Positions 1-10,929 of a stretch of DNA of 64,000 nucleotides are shown piece after piece (position 1 is the stretch's first letter; each line of letters begins with the position of its first letter). Source of the stretch: Furcasterigmium furcatum. Lineage: Eukaryota > Ascomycota > Sordariomycetes > Glomerellales > Plectosphaerellaceae. A model generated the notes under the pieces. The model had not been told where the DNA came from and did no database searches. It saw nothing but the letters and a program-made list of their open reading frames with translations. The stretch lies in NCBI GenBank assembly GCA_001599815.1, contig BCIA01000006.1:250961-314960 (forward strand), given 5' to 3'. The translations under genes were made by a program, and so were the position numbers.

Positions 1-645
1 CCGCAGCAGCATGACTTGAGTGGGAAGACGGGTGACTCGCCATCGTGTCAGAAGTCCACAACGTCACATGCCATCCCAGTCCTGTGTTTCGTGGAGAGAG
101 CCTCTGCCTGCTGGTACTTAGTTTCAGAAAGGCCATCAGTCCTGCATCTCGAGAACAGACCAGACAGGTCGTGCGTGACGCTTTGCTTTCATCTCGCGGC
201 TCCAGTTGAAGCCCCATGCACCTCATGTAAATCATCGGCCCGCCATCTTTCGGGGCTTGGAGTCGGGAGCATCCGCCAGGCGGGCGTTTGCCGGGCGCGG
301 GGTCGTGAGCTGCGCCTGGGCAATGGCCTCCCTGGAGCACCAAAAGCGCCCCCGGGATCACGTGTTCTGGGACGTCATTCGACTGGGTGCGGCCGGGTGG
401 GCTTCACCATGGCATCGAACCATTTCTGACAGTCTCATTGACGACCTCCCTATGAACTTTCTGCTGGACTGAGGCGGCAGGGCATTCTGGAAAGCCAATT
501 GAATTGCCACGGAGCCTCCTGAACCCTCACGCCTCAAGTTCCGACGCCCCTCGGAGCTCTGCCACCGGTCAGCATCTCGGGCGACTTTGGCCAAGTCTTT
601 CAGCAAAACCACGACGACCGAACGCTTCCCCCGCCAACCTCCAAG
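1..645. other. Upstream region of the AIM18-like gene
   Basis: No gene is recognisable here. The interval is the left edge of the window plus the presumed promoter and 5' UTR of the AIM18-like gene that starts at 646. Several short ORFs exist in different frames, but none has a recognisable motif. A pyrimidine-rich stretch precedes the start codon. Confidence 0.4.
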
Positions 646-1806
646 ATGTTCAAGCCGTCGACTCTCCGCCCGGTTGCTCGTGGCCTGCGAGCCCCCCGAA
701 CCCCCCAGACCATCCCCCGCCGGACATATTTTCGCTCCCGATCCTCCCGGCCCGTGGAGCGCTTCGATCTGAACAACCTCTCCCGTGCCCGGCATGAGTA
801 CGACCAGGACCGCCGATACTTCCTCGGCGCCGGCGTGATGGCTGGCATCATCGGTATCGCCCTGACCGGAACGAAGCTCTACCAGACGATCCAATACCAG
901 AACAACAAGGACGGCAGCGGCGGGGTCCATTGCGACTCGGCTGTCCCGACCGAACAGTTCACCACCGAAGCCGGCGTAAAACGGAAGGTCGTCCTCCATG
1001 ATGAAAAGGGCCGCGAGATCGTCCCGACAGGAAACAAGGTGGTGCCCGAGTTCCCGCGCCTGCTGGAGCTGACGCCTGCGAAAGCCCCGGCCGGCACCGA
1101 CGGCGCCCTCGAACCGATCGCCGCGACGGTGCAGGACTCCGCCGGCGTCGAGTACACCCTCGTCGGCCTCGGCCTGCGCTCCGTCACCTTCGTCGGATTC
1201 AACGTGTACGTCGTCGGCTACTACATCGCGACCGCCGACATCGCCAAGCTGCAGCAGTACCTGGTCAAGAAGGTCAACCCGATCGCGACGACGCTCGTGC
1301 CGGCGGAGCGCGAGAGCCTGCGCGCGGCGCTGCTCGACCCCAAGGAGGGCGAGGAGACGTGGACCACGCTCCTGAGGGACTTCAAGTGCCGCAGCGCCTT
1401 CCGCATCGCCCCCGTGCGCGACACGGACTTCCACCACCTGCGGGACGGCTTCGTGCGCGCCATCCAGGCCCGCTCGTCGACGGACAAGGAGGCGTACGGC
1501 GACGAGGCCTTCGGCGCCGCCATGGGCGAGTTCAGGGGGCTGTTCAACCGCGGCAAGGTGCCGAAGCAGAAGGAGCTGATCCTGTGCCGCGACGGCACGG
1601 GCGCCCTCGACGTGCTGTACGACGACGGGAAGACGGGGCGGCAGACGGTCGGCCGCGTCGAGGACGAGCGCGTCTCGAGGCTGCTGTGGCTGAACTACCT
1701 CGCCGGCAAGAACGTCGCCTCGGAGGAGGCGAGGACGAACATCATCGACGGCATCATGGAGTTTGTCGAGCGCCCCGTCGGGACGGTGGCGACGCAGGTG
1801 GTCTGA
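646..1806 (+). CDS. aim18: AIM18/AIM46-like mitochondrial protein with chalcone isomerase fold
   Basis: Intronless ORF of 386 residues. The N-terminus (about 1-45) is rich in Arg, Ser and Pro with almost no acidic residues, which suits a mitochondrial presequence. A hydrophobic Gly/Ile/Ala segment at about 61-83 is a likely single inner-membrane anchor. The C-terminal half (about 165-380) matches the fungal chalcone-isomerase-fold family of yeast Aim18 and Aim46, including the segment GVEYTLVGLGLRSVTFVGF and the following VYVVGYY. That family has the plant chalcone isomerase fold without known flavonoid chemistry; the yeast members are haem-binding mitochondrial proteins. The length fits fungal homologues. 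ATG 646 is chosen because it precedes the basic presequence. An AATAAA lies at 1885-1890, 79 nt after the stop, and may serve 3' processing. The glutaredoxin gene is convergent. Confidence 0.88.
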   Translation: MFKPSTLRPVARGLRAPRTPQTIPRRTYFRSRSSRPVERFDLNNLSRARHEYDQDRRYFLGAGVMAGIIGIALTGTKLYQTIQYQNNKDGSGGVHCDSAVPTEQFTTEAGVKRKVVLHDEKGREIVPTGNKVVPEFPRLLELTPAKAPAGTDGALEPIAATVQDSAGVEYTLVGLGLRSVTFVGFNVYVVGYYIATADIAKLQQYLVKKVNPIATTLVPAERESLRAALLDPKEGEETWTTLLRDFKCRSAFRIAPVRDTDFHHLRDGFVRAIQARSSTDKEAYGDEAFGAAMGEFRGLFNRGKVPKQKELILCRDGTGALDVLYDDGKTGRQTVGRVEDERVSRLLWLNYLAGKNVASEEARTNIIDGIMEFVERPVGTVATQVV

Positions 1807-2107
1807 AGCGCTGTAAACTGTAATCTGGAGTCTCACGACGTTCAATGTACAACATCCCGCTCCATGCGCGCGCGAGGAGTATGTAATAAACAGGCACTTC
1901 ACTCGTGGTCACTTGTAGACTAGTGCATCAAAACGGAACCTCTATTCTCATTCAACCCATAATCTATCGTCGCATCGCCATGCAGCACGGCGCACCCCTA
2001 AATTACAAGCAGTCCGGTGCCGCTCACAGCTTGGGTCTTGAGTATCCCATCAGCGCCGGTCGACAAGCCGGGAAGAAGAAAGAAAGACGGGGTCAGCCAG
2101 GCAGCTC

Positions 2108-2559
2108 TTACGCCTTGATAGCGCCGGCCTCCTGCAGCAGGGGCTCGAGCTGGTCGGTGGACTTGAGGCTCTGGAGGTCCGAGTTGCCGCCGATGTGCTT
2201 CTGGGCGATGTAGATGTTGGGGACGGTGCGCTGACCGGAGATCTCCTGGAGGGCGTCCTGGAGGGCCTGGCCGTCGTCTGCTGGGGGTGTCAGTGAGTGA
2301 GCGGGCGGGTGAGGGACATGAGGCCGAGGCGTCATGAGAGGGATTAGGACTCACCCCGCTGGTCGAGCTCGACGGTCTCGAATGTGGTCTTGAGGCTGCT
2401 CAGGAGCGACTTGGTCTGGCGGCAGTAGGGGCAGTAGGACTTTGAGAAGACGACGACGCGGTTCTCGTCGATGTACTTCTGGACGGTTTCCTTGGCTTGG
2501 GCCATGTTGACGGGGACTGCTGATGAGCTGGAGAAGAGGCGGCGGAAGATGGATGACAT
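2108..2559 (-). CDS. grx1: Dithiol glutaredoxin (CPYC), one intron
   Basis: Two exons, 2559-2355 and 2280-2108 (125 residues), joined across an intron with a GTGAGT donor. The core has SKSYCPYCRQ, the dithiol active site, then the TVPNIYI cis-proline segment and the GGNSDL glutathione-binding loop, in the order and spacing of class I glutaredoxins. It should reduce protein-glutathione mixed disulfides using glutathione. Two starts are possible. ATG 2559 adds 18 residues (MSSIFRRLFSSSSAVPVN) that look like a mitochondrial targeting sequence. ATG 2505 (MAQAKETV) gives the compact cytosolic form. Dual targeting from one gene is known for yeast Grx2, so both may be used. The acceptor is an overlapping pair (CAGCAG), so one residue (Ala) may be optional at the junction; see findings. 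The family call is secure; the exact paralogue symbol is less so. Confidence 0.93.
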
Positions 2560-4443
2560 GAGGATGGCGAGAGGACGGCGCGGGGTGTCGTCAGGAGGGG
2601 CAGATAGTCTTAAGTAGGTACTGAGGGGCGGCAAGGGATGAGGTGCTGTTTGACGGCGGGTGGTGACGAAACTGGAAAGGGTGAGGTCTGTACGGATGTC
2701 CCGAGGCCGGAGAAGAGGTTTGGCGGGCCGGGATTTGTCAGAATTGGGGCGAGGTGCTTCTGAGTGGATGGCGCAATCGGGGTTCTGAATGGGTGATGAG
2801 CAAGCAACGGTCCGCTTTGTACGCGGCGAGCCGTCTGTATTATCTATTTAGAGCAGGAAACTAGAATTGTCGCTGACAGAACATTCTGAGGAAGTCCAGA
2901 CGTGGAAGGTTTCTTCGAAGCACAGTTCTGGTGCAAGTCTGATCAATCATCCTCGAAGCGGTCGTCGATCTAAACTCGATTAAGTTATGATGTAAGAGCC
3001 GGGGGGCTTGCAGGGGTTCGAGAAGAGTTGGGTGAACCTTCTAGGGCCATCCATCAATTCGACATTGACAGTCTGTAGTACAGTGAGGCAAAGAGTTGCA
3101 GTTGACTTTTGATTTGATCTGATATGATCTGATCAGGACTAGCAATTGGGCATCTCGGAGGTGTCCTGAGTTGGGTTTCGCCAAGCCTCCACAGGCTGCG
3201 GGTGATGTGTAGATCTGCAGCTTGGGGTTGAGCTCAGTGAGGGCATCAACAAAATGACAGTCCCTAACAGACTACAGTCGAATCACGGTCCATGAGAGAC
3301 TGATGGAGCCAGGTCGATAACCAGAACGCGGGTGTGAGACGAGACGAGACAAGACGGAAAAACTGTGAATAAGTCCAGTCTCAACTCAGCCCTCAGTGAA
3401 GTGCCTTTATCACTACCACTATGACGGTCTGTTCAGGGATGAGAACTTCGTGTTGGGCTCGAGGTGCATCAATTCCGGTGGCTTCATGTACGGATGAAGA
3501 TCAGTTCTCTAAACTGTCAGCGGTCACCTGCCTCCACTGCTGTGTCCTCTGTCCCGTCAGACGGGCAGTCCGGTGAGATTGGCTGCCCCTGTCACGGGCC
3601 CGTCCCCGACTAAGGACCCGGCTCCAGCAGGCGAAGGCGCCCAAACTTTTTTGTCCCGTTGTCCACTTTGCCACTGGAACATACGTGGCTCACCTCGAAA
3701 CCTCCACCACAACCGCCTTGCGATCATCCCCAGTCCACCCTGGCCCGAGTCGAGTCCAAACACGGCAGTACAACATCGCGCTATCCTCGGCGACCCCAGA
3801 TCCCTTTGCGCCGCCCCAGGGAACACCAGCATCCTCCACGACCCTCGTGATCCAGCAGGTCGTCCACTCGGCAGAACGCACCCAATGTAAGTACCTCCCG
3901 ACATCCCACCCACGCCCGACCAACGAGACCTCGCTTGCTTCAAGGACTGCGGACGTCATTCGCCCTGCCCATTCCCATCAGGCCATCCCGCATGCAACCC
4001 CTCCAATGCCCCAGACCAAGGCTCTCGTTGGCCTCGGAACCTCTCCCTCACGTCCACGGCGAGCCATTGGAAGCCCACTCGGCGCTGACAACGCATCCCT
4101 CAGCTCTCCAGTAGAACCTCGCTTCGCCCACGCTACCACTCCGTAGCCCATTTCCTCGTCGTTGGGCTTCCGCCTCACTCCGACTCCTGCTCTCTCCAAC
4201 ACCTAACCCACCGGACCGACCTTCGACTCCGGGGCCACCCTGGACAATACGGCCGCCGATCCTCCTGGCATCGTCACCCCCGGCCTCCAGCAAAACCCAA
4301 CACGAGTAGCCGCCGCTGCAAACCTTGGAATCCGCAGGCGACCGACCGACTGCCTGACGCACCTGCTGCGTGTTCGTCCGACGACTCGGCTCGACCCGAC
4401 TCGAACCTCAGAAGGACCCCCATATCACCTCTCAACCCCTTGA
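2560..4443. other. Intergenic region and 5' region of the BAG-domain gene
   Basis: No supported gene. About 2640-3500 is probably promoter for the flanking divergent genes; a few short direct repeats such as gatatgatctgatc near 3120 occur but form no array. From about 3570 the sequence is C-rich and open in several frames, as expected for a long 5' UTR. A good donor-like GTAAGT follows CCCAAT at 3890 and could start a 5' UTR intron of the downstream gene. There is no ATG between 4141 and 4488. Confidence 0.35.
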
Positions 4444-4488
4444 CCCGGCGTCCTTGCCTTAAAGGACCGCTGGCCCTCCTCTGCCAAA

Positions 4489-5652
4489 GTGGCTTCCGAC
4501 TTGCCTCTCGTGGCATCCCCCGGTGCCCTCTCGAACATCACCGCGCTGCTCCCAACCTCAGTACAGGTCGCCATCGACAAGTCCCTGACAAACGTTGCCG
4601 CCACCCTCGCCGAGTCCTCCGAATACATCGCGGCACAACTCGGAGTCGACCCGAGCATCGTCATATACAGCACAATCGGCTGCATCCTCCTCGCCGTGCC
4701 CCTCATCATGTCACGCTACGGCTGGTCTTCCATCGGCTCGCCATACGGCCCCTCCTTCGGCGGCGGCGTGCCGAGTATCACCGATGACGACTTCAGCTAC
4801 ATCACCTCCGAAGACCTGCAGGAAGGCTCCGGCAGGAATGCGAGATATCAGGAGGGCACCGGCAGGCAGATGAAGTACTACTCTCGCCAGCAGGCGCCTG
4901 TCCCGGCGCCCGAAGACGACCTCCTCATCATCAAGAACAAAGGCGCGACGTACCCCGCCCACTTCCCGGCGTACTCGATCGGCGACGGTAAGCTGCGCGT
5001 CAGCGACATCCGCAACAGGATAGCCGTCGAGCTGGACATCTCGGACCGCCGCGCCCGCCGCGCAAAGATCCTCTACAAGGGCCGCCAGCTGAAGGAGCCC
5101 GCCGCCCCCGTGCGGGACTACGGCGTCAAGAACAACAGCGAGATCATGGTGGTCGTGCCCGACGCGGGCGTCGGCGAGAGCAGTTCCGCGTCCGACGAGG
5201 AAGAGGAGATGGTCGTCGTCGACGACGCCGGCGCCCCCGGCAGCGACGAGGCCAAGAAGCGCCGGAAGAAGCGCTCCAAGAAGTCTAAGAAGTCGCCCCG
5301 CGAGGACGACAGCGCATCGAACGTCTCGTCGTCGGTGCCGGGCGCGGGGTCCGACGTGGCGTCATCGGCCGCCATCTCGGCCCAGCTGGCGAAACTCAAG
5401 GAGATCGACGACGATTTCATGAGGACCCTCCACCCGATGGCCCTGGATTTCATCGCCAACACGCCGACGGACCCGAAGAAGTGCGAGGATGAGCACCGCA
5501 AGATCTCCGAGACCACGATGCAGAACGTCCTGTTGAAACTAGACGCCGTTGAGCCGAACGGCGACCCCGACACGAGGATGAGGCGGAAGGAACTCGTCCG
5601 CAAGGTGCAGCACATGCTGAAGGAGCTGGACGATGCGAAGGCTCGCGTATAA
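4489..5652 (+). CDS. BAG-domain / ubiquitin-like membrane-anchored co-chaperone (5' end unresolved)
   Basis: The 387-residue reading from 4489 has a hydrophobic anchor (about 57-73, STIGCILLAVPLIM), a ubiquitin-like segment (about 160-225, with KILYKGRQL and the later VRDYGVKNNSEIMVVV), an acidic/serine stretch, a lysine-rich run (KKRRKKRSKKSKKS, about 256-270) and a C-terminal BAG domain (about 300-385). BAG domains bind the Hsp70 nucleotide-binding domain and act as nucleotide-exchange factors. The N-terminal anchor resembles yeast Snl1-type proteins of the ER/nuclear envelope, so a membrane-tethered Hsp70 cofactor is inferred. The codon at 4489 is GTG, there is no ATG in 4141-4488, and the first in-frame ATG (4708) lies within the anchor. 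The true start is probably in an upstream exon or formed by splicing (A joined to TG at 4490). Domain assignment is strong; the 5' end is not. Confidence 0.82.
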   Translation: MASDLPLVASPGALSNITALLPTSVQVAIDKSLTNVAATLAESSEYIAAQLGVDPSIVIYSTIGCILLAVPLIMSRYGWSSIGSPYGPSFGGGVPSITDDDFSYITSEDLQEGSGRNARYQEGTGRQMKYYSRQQAPVPAPEDDLLIIKNKGATYPAHFPAYSIGDGKLRVSDIRNRIAVELDISDRRARRAKILYKGRQLKEPAAPVRDYGVKNNSEIMVVVPDAGVGESSSASDEEEEMVVVDDAGAPGSDEAKKRRKKRSKKSKKSPREDDSASNVSSSVPGAGSDVASSAAISAQLAKLKEIDDDFMRTLHPMALDFIANTPTDPKKCEDEHRKISETTMQNVLLKLDAVEPNGDPDTRMRRKELVRKVQHMLKELDDAKARV

Positions 5653-6371
5653 GAAATGCACGGAGCTAGCTCATCATTACATTTGTACCTGTTAATACAT
5701 ACGTTCCGTAAGAGCGGGGAGCCACGTCGAGTTTTGACAAGGGGGCGAATATTGGGCTCCAGAGACAGGGCGAGATGCCCAGCTCATTACAAGGGCACAT
5801 TGCAGTTAGAGCATATAGAAGAATGCAGAGAAGAACAGAATGTCTCAACTCCAGTTGCTTCTGACCTCGGGCTCCGTGAATGCATTGCTGGGTAGACCAT
5901 CACCAGCTGGCCTCAATGACGTAGCGTAGCGTGCCACGGGAACTCGGGCCAAGATGGTGTCAAACTGGACCCAAAGCATCGGACTCGAAGACTCCCAGTT
6001 CCAGACCCAGCCCTGGTCTCCGAATCGCGTGTCGCGCCTGTCAGGCGAGGGCAGACGGCGGCAGCTGCGGGGCCCCTTCCACGTGACCGGGTCTCCAGCC
6101 CTAGTTTGTGCGCCTGCTCGCACCGAACGCGGCGGCCAATCAGACGCCCCGCAGCCGGCACCACAACTGTCCCTGCCACCGGTCGCTGGAAATTCTTCGC
6201 TTCAAGCTTTTGACGGGCCCTCCTCGAAACCTCTCCTCCGCAACCCGTTAATACTAACGACACGAACACAGCACGAATCTCCGCGAGGCATCAAAGCCCA
6301 GAGATTTGGTCTTCGACGCTGATTGTTCTTCCCGACCTTTCTTTTCCGGTGCCGGCACGAAGACATACACG
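5653..6371. other. Intergenic region / promoter of the uL13 gene
   Basis: No gene is recognised. The last 200 nt before 6372 are C/T-rich, consistent with a ribosomal-protein promoter and 5' UTR. Short ORFs on both strands lack any family motif. Confidence 0.4.
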
Positions 6372-7356
6372 ATGTCCTCCTTCGAACAGGTGGTGAGTCC
6401 TCTCCCGCCGCCTCGAGATGTGTTTGGGGTTTCGCGACGGGCGGCAGGGGCGATTGTGTGCAGCAGCAAGGGCTGGGAGGGAAGGAAGCATGCGACACTT
6501 GGGGCTTCGGCGGAGGAACACACACAATCGCTGGCACTGCTGCCGCCGTCGTCGCAACCGCCGGCATGCGACCATATCATCTCGGCGCCCTCGCTAACTC
6601 AATCCACAGGTCGTCATCGACGGCAAGGGCCATCTCCTTGGCCGCCTGGCGTCTATTGTCGCCAAGCAGCTCCTGAACGGCCAGAAGATCGTTGTTGTCC
6701 GCGCCGAGGCCCTCAACATCTCCGGCGAGTTCTTCCGCGCTAAGCGTACGTCGACACCCACCCCGAACGAGAGACGGAGAGCGATGGAGGCATCTGGAGA
6801 GTCGGAACATGCAACGAGAGCCAACGGCTGACATTCTCACAGTCAAGTACCACGCCTACCTGCGCAAGATGACCCGTTACAACCCCACCCGCGGTGGTAT
6901 GTCCAACCCTCCCACGCCAACACCCCTCGAACACCACTGACTCGGCTCTCCCCTACAGGTCCCTTCCACTTCCGCGCCCCCTCCAGGATCTTCTACAAGG
7001 CCGTCCGTGGCATGATCCCCCACAAGACCGCCCGCGGTGCCGCCGCCCTTGAGCGCCTCAAGGTCTTCGAGGGCGTCCCCCCTCCCTACGACAAGCAGAA
7101 GAAGATGGTCGTCCCCCAGGCCCTCCGCGTCCTGAGGCTGCAGCCCGGCCGCAAGTACTGCACCGTCGGCCGTCTCAGCCACGAGGTCGGCTGGAAGTAC
7201 CAGGATGTCGTTGCCAGGCTGGAGGAGCGCCGCAAGGCCAAGGGCGCCGCCTACTACGAGCGCAAGAAGGTCGCCCAGCGCCAGCTCTCCGACGCGAAGA
7301 AGAACGCCAAGGTCGACGAGAAGACGACGCAGGCCCTCGAGGCCTTCGGCTACTAA
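6372..7356 (+). CDS. rpl16: 60S ribosomal protein uL13 (fungal L16 / L13a)
   Basis: Four exons: 6372-6392, 6610-6745, 6843-6896 and 6959-7356, joined in frame to 202 residues, the usual length of fungal L16. The protein begins MSSFEQVVVIDGKGHLLGR, followed by the conserved LNISGEFFRAKLKYHAYLRK, the NPTRGGPFHFRAPS loop and the GMIPHKTARG segment, and ends in the lysine-rich eukaryotic extension finishing AFGY. It is a structural component of the large ribosomal subunit. The seven-codon first exon followed by a long (217 nt) first intron with a GCTAAC branch-like motif near its 3' end is typical of ribosomal-protein genes. I looked in the introns for box C/D snoRNA motifs and saw none. Confidence 0.97.
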
Positions 7357-7921
7357 GCGGGCGGAACCCCTCCAACGGTTCCCCCCTGTGTAGCCCACAC
7401 TCACACACACACCGCGGCTTGTCGCCCGCGGCGTTCTCGCGTGTTTCGTCGTCACACTCCATCAACCCCTCTTCGCGTTTTCTTCCTCGGACATTAGATT
7501 GGCGTGGCGGTTCAACAAATGGGAAATCATCACAACACCTCTTCATTATGCTGATGGCAGGGCTGGTTAGGCTGGCTGGTCTGGTGGTTCAGGTTCACAT
7601 GGGAGGACGGCTGCTGAATGTGCATGTGTCATTCTGAAACCCCGTCGGTCGTCCTCGAATACAAAAGAAAGAAACTAAAAACAAGCCCGCCACCCCCCCT
7701 GCTGCAGTCGGTTCATGCGATGGAAAATGGCGCTATGTGGTTATGGAAAACAACGGCCAGCTTTGAACAGGCCGAGAGCATCTTCAGGCGGTCGTCGAAT
7801 GGCGGAGACGGTGATGAATCAACGACATGTCTTCTCCACAGCGCGTCTTGATCCCCGGTGATGATGATATGTTCTGGCCATTATGTACTGCCTGTGTCTA
7901 CTAATCCTACAATGAGCCGCC
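7357..7921. other. Convergent 3' regions of uL13 and the hydrolase gene
   Basis: This 565-nt interval separates two convergent genes and should hold both 3' UTRs. Nothing coding is recognised; a CA-rich stretch at about 7395-7412 follows the uL13 stop. Confidence 0.4.
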
Positions 7922-9010
7922 TCACGGCTTGAGCCACCCGAGCAGCCTCTCGTGAAACTCCTCCGGCACCTCGATCTGCGGCGAGTGCCCGCTGTCAGGG
8001 AACCCGGCATACTCGGCACGCGGGATCCTCGACGCGACCTCCGGCCCCAGCAGGTCGAACCGCCCCAGCATCTCCCTCACCTCCGGCGGCGCCCCCATCG
8101 CCCCGATGGCCGTCGTGTCCCTCTCGCCGATCATGACCAGCGTCCTCCCGGCGCGCACGTTCTCAAACTCGTGCGCCACGGGCTGCGTGAGCACCATGTC
8201 CACCACGCGGGCCTGGCCGCGCAGGAAGGCCTCGCGCTCGCTCCCCCAGTAGATGGCGGCGGACATGCGCACCCAGATGTCGAACTCGGGCCGCCACGGC
8301 GTCGTCGGGTAGTAGACCTGCTGCTGGTACCCGCGGATGGACTCGTACGTCTGCGAGGCCTCCTGGGCGTGGTTGGCATCGATGGAGGTGTACGGCACGC
8401 CGAGGGCGATGTAGTCCTCGAGGCCGATGGGGTTCACCAGGACCAGGCGGCCGGACTTGACGGCCGAGGGGTACTGCAGGGCGAAGCGGGTGGCGAGCAT
8501 GCCGCCCATGGAGTGGCCCATGATGGTGAGCTCGCGCGTGCCGTCGGGGAGGATGCCGAGTGCCTCGAGGAGGCTGTGCGTGTTGAGGGCGAGCTGTGCG
8601 AGGGAGAACTGGTATCCCGGCTTGGGCTTGGAAGACTTGCAGAAGCCGACCTGATCCGGGGCGATGACCCGATATCCGGTTTTGGAGAGACTCGCTATCG
8701 TCCCCCTCCAAGTGATCGAGCAGAAATTCTTGCCGTGAAGCAGGACGGCCACCGGCGGGGGCTTTCCCTTGTGCTTCTTCTCGGCGCATGACGGCGGCAC
8801 GTCGATGAAGGCCATATCCAGGGCCTGGCCTTGAGATTTGAACTTGTAGAGGCTGATTGGATATGTGTATGTGAAGTTGGAGCCGTTCAGGTCTTCTGGT
8901 AGGCCAGGAGGATTCCTGATGATGGTCCCATCGCCTTGCGCATTTGTGAGCGGCACGAGCAGCGACGCTGCTGCTGCCACCAGGCTCAACAGGTAGGTAG
9001 TTGGACGCAT
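7922..9010 (-). CDS. Secreted alpha/beta hydrolase
   Basis: Intronless, 362 residues from ATG 9010. That ATG is preferred over upstream in-frame non-ATG codons because it begins a good signal peptide (hydrophobic to about residue 24, LTNA before QG). The alpha/beta hydrolase fold is shown by the oxyanion loop LLHGKN (91-95), the nucleophile elbow MGHSMGG with Ser167, Asp298 in GERDTT and His342 in DSGHSP, a complete Ser-Asp-His triad in the expected order. The extended cap region (about 200-280) and the GHSMGG elbow resemble the epoxide hydrolase/esterase branch of the superfamily; a serine nucleophile argues for an esterase or lipase rather than an epoxide hydrolase or dehalogenase. Substrate unknown. 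Extracellular or vesicular location is inferred from the signal peptide. Confidence 0.88.
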   Translation of the reverse strand: MRPTTYLLSLVAAAASLLVPLTNAQGDGTIIRNPPGLPEDLNGSNFTYTYPISLYKFKSQGQALDMAFIDVPPSCAEKKHKGKPPPVAVLLHGKNFCSITWRGTIASLSKTGYRVIAPDQVGFCKSSKPKPGYQFSLAQLALNTHSLLEALGILPDGTRELTIMGHSMGGMLATRFALQYPSAVKSGRLVLVNPIGLEDYIALGVPYTSIDANHAQEASQTYESIRGYQQQVYYPTTPWRPEFDIWVRMSAAIYWGSEREAFLRGQARVVDMVLTQPVAHEFENVRAGRTLVMIGERDTTAIGAMGAPPEVREMLGRFDLLGPEVASRIPRAEYAGFPDSGHSPQIEVPEEFHERLLGWLKP

Positions 9011-10929
9011 GGCCGCCCTCAAAGCAACCACTTCGATACTGCCGTCCCTTGACCGGAGGGGTCGATGATGCCAGGTGAGTCTGCCGGGAGAGGCAGGGTG
9101 TCGGTCGAGATGGATGGCACCAGGAACAGCGGCAAGATCCGGAGGCGTACAGGAAAGGGGGTACAAATCTCGACAGTGAGAGCAGCTGTCACGTCCTGAA
9201 GGCAAGCTCTTATGAGGTTCCTCGCGTGCCGGCTTCTCGCGAGGTCCCGACGTTGCAATATCAAGCCGTTTGTCTCACCCTCCTGAAAGCCCGGAGATGA
9301 TGCTGCATGCCCCTGGATCGGGCGTGGGCCGTTGCATGCAGGCCGGCATAAGAAGTCTAGTCTGCTCCTTTCAATTGATGCAAGGTGCAGTCCGGGCGGA
9401 CAATTGGAGATTGGAGCGCCGGCTGATATCCCATGTTCCCCTCCTCATGGATCGTCTCCTTGCGTCGCTCCGTCGCACGTCGCATTCGGGCGTGAGATTG
9501 ACATCATGGCACATTGAATGGTAGTAGATTTCCGATTACAATGATCTCATCAAGGAATCAATCGCATTGTCCGCGTATTCATTCGCCTCGGGGGAGATTA
9601 ATCCGTCCAGTATCACGGTGCAGTGAGGTGGCGCTCCACCTAATTCCCGGGACGACGGTCAATAACCATTGTTCTTCTTGTTTGCTTTTACCGACATCCT
9701 GGATCTGCCGTTTTTTAGCGCATCTCTTGTTTGCTGCATCCGGAAATGCCAGTGCGTTTTGCTCGCATTGTCGTTCCCCCGGGACCGATGCGTCACGAGC
9801 TTGGCCCTGCTGCTGCTTCTCGGGACGTAGTCATGGCCCTCTCGAGTCAATGGGTCGTTTTTCTACATGTCTCAGAGGCATTCAGCTCCTGGAAGACTCG
9901 AGTCCTCTGCCAAGTCGAGTTGTGTTCGCCTCCAATGGTGCCCGCTGCGTGTAACCGCTGCCAGACCTGAATCGGTCGATCATGGAGGCGTCCAGATTGA
10001 GCCAGCTGCCAAGGCCATTCAGGAGGCCTTACACCTGACCAAAAAGATACCAAGCAAACTGGGGGTGCCATAGGCGCAGCTGGTCGATCAATGTCTCACT
10101 TGAGGCCGTGGCGGGCTCCGTCCACTCATGGACTCGGCCTGGAGACATCACAGCCAAGATATGGGCAGAAGAAGCAAGCCGTGTTTGCTTTTTCACCTCT
10201 CCCACCTCAAGACTTCCGAGGCACCATCGCGAGGCAGGCCACTCCGTGGACTTGACCACGCCCATGTCTCGCGACCCTCAGCCGACTTGGATGTCGAGCT
10301 GAGCATTTGTTTCTCAAAAACGGTGAGTGGCGTTGTGCCCAGCTCTGTCGCAATGCCAACTGATCAGATCCAAGTGCGTTCTGAGTCCGGTACGCACCAG
10401 CGATGGCGGGCTGTCTGTAGATATTCGTCATGTGAGGCTTCCAAGATGTTTCAATCATTGATGCCCGTCTTCGAATGAGCATTGTCCAGACCATTCAAGT
10501 CAAAGAGCCGAACCAAATCCAGCCCTCGGTTTCATGCTCCTCCTTCCTTGCTCGATGTTTCTCCGATCTGAGACCTGTGATCACCCTTGATACCCCCCAA
10601 GCCAGCCACAGCCACCCATCAGGAAACTCAATGCCCGATGCCCAGTACCAATCTCGCGGTACCCAGCCCGACATGAAGATGATCTGCCGCTGCAGCCGGG
10701 GCTGACAATGCCGTGGGGTGCGGCGGGCAGTAATGTTGGGACTCAACGCCCGTGCATGAACCGGTCTCGTACGCTCTTATATCACACATGGACCTTGGAC
10801 CAAGCCGGGCGTTGTCCCAGATGCTCCTGGCAACGGTTTTATGCACAATTCCTGTCTTGACGATATCATCGAACTCCACCGTTCAGAAGACCTTCTTCGA
10901 AAGCCTCTCTTCGCTCCAACTAACAGGCC
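9011..10929. other. Intergenic region between divergent hydrolase and SAT4-type genes
   Basis: About 1.9 kb with only short overlapping ORFs in all frames. No conserved domain, RNA gene or repeat is recognised. It presumably contains both promoters. Confidence 0.4.

Noticed and set aside
358..1902. 514-codon minus-strand ORF opposite the AIM18-like gene
   Set aside because: It is the antisense of a conserved gene in GC-rich DNA; the composition (Arg/Val/Asp-rich, no motif) is that of a shadow frame.
6393..6609. Possible intronic snoRNA in uL13 intron 1
   Set aside because: No TGATGA/CTGA box pair with terminal stem could be found in the intron.
7952..8791. 279-codon plus-strand ORF over the hydrolase
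   Set aside because: Exact antisense shadow of the alpha/beta hydrolase coding region, without any motif.
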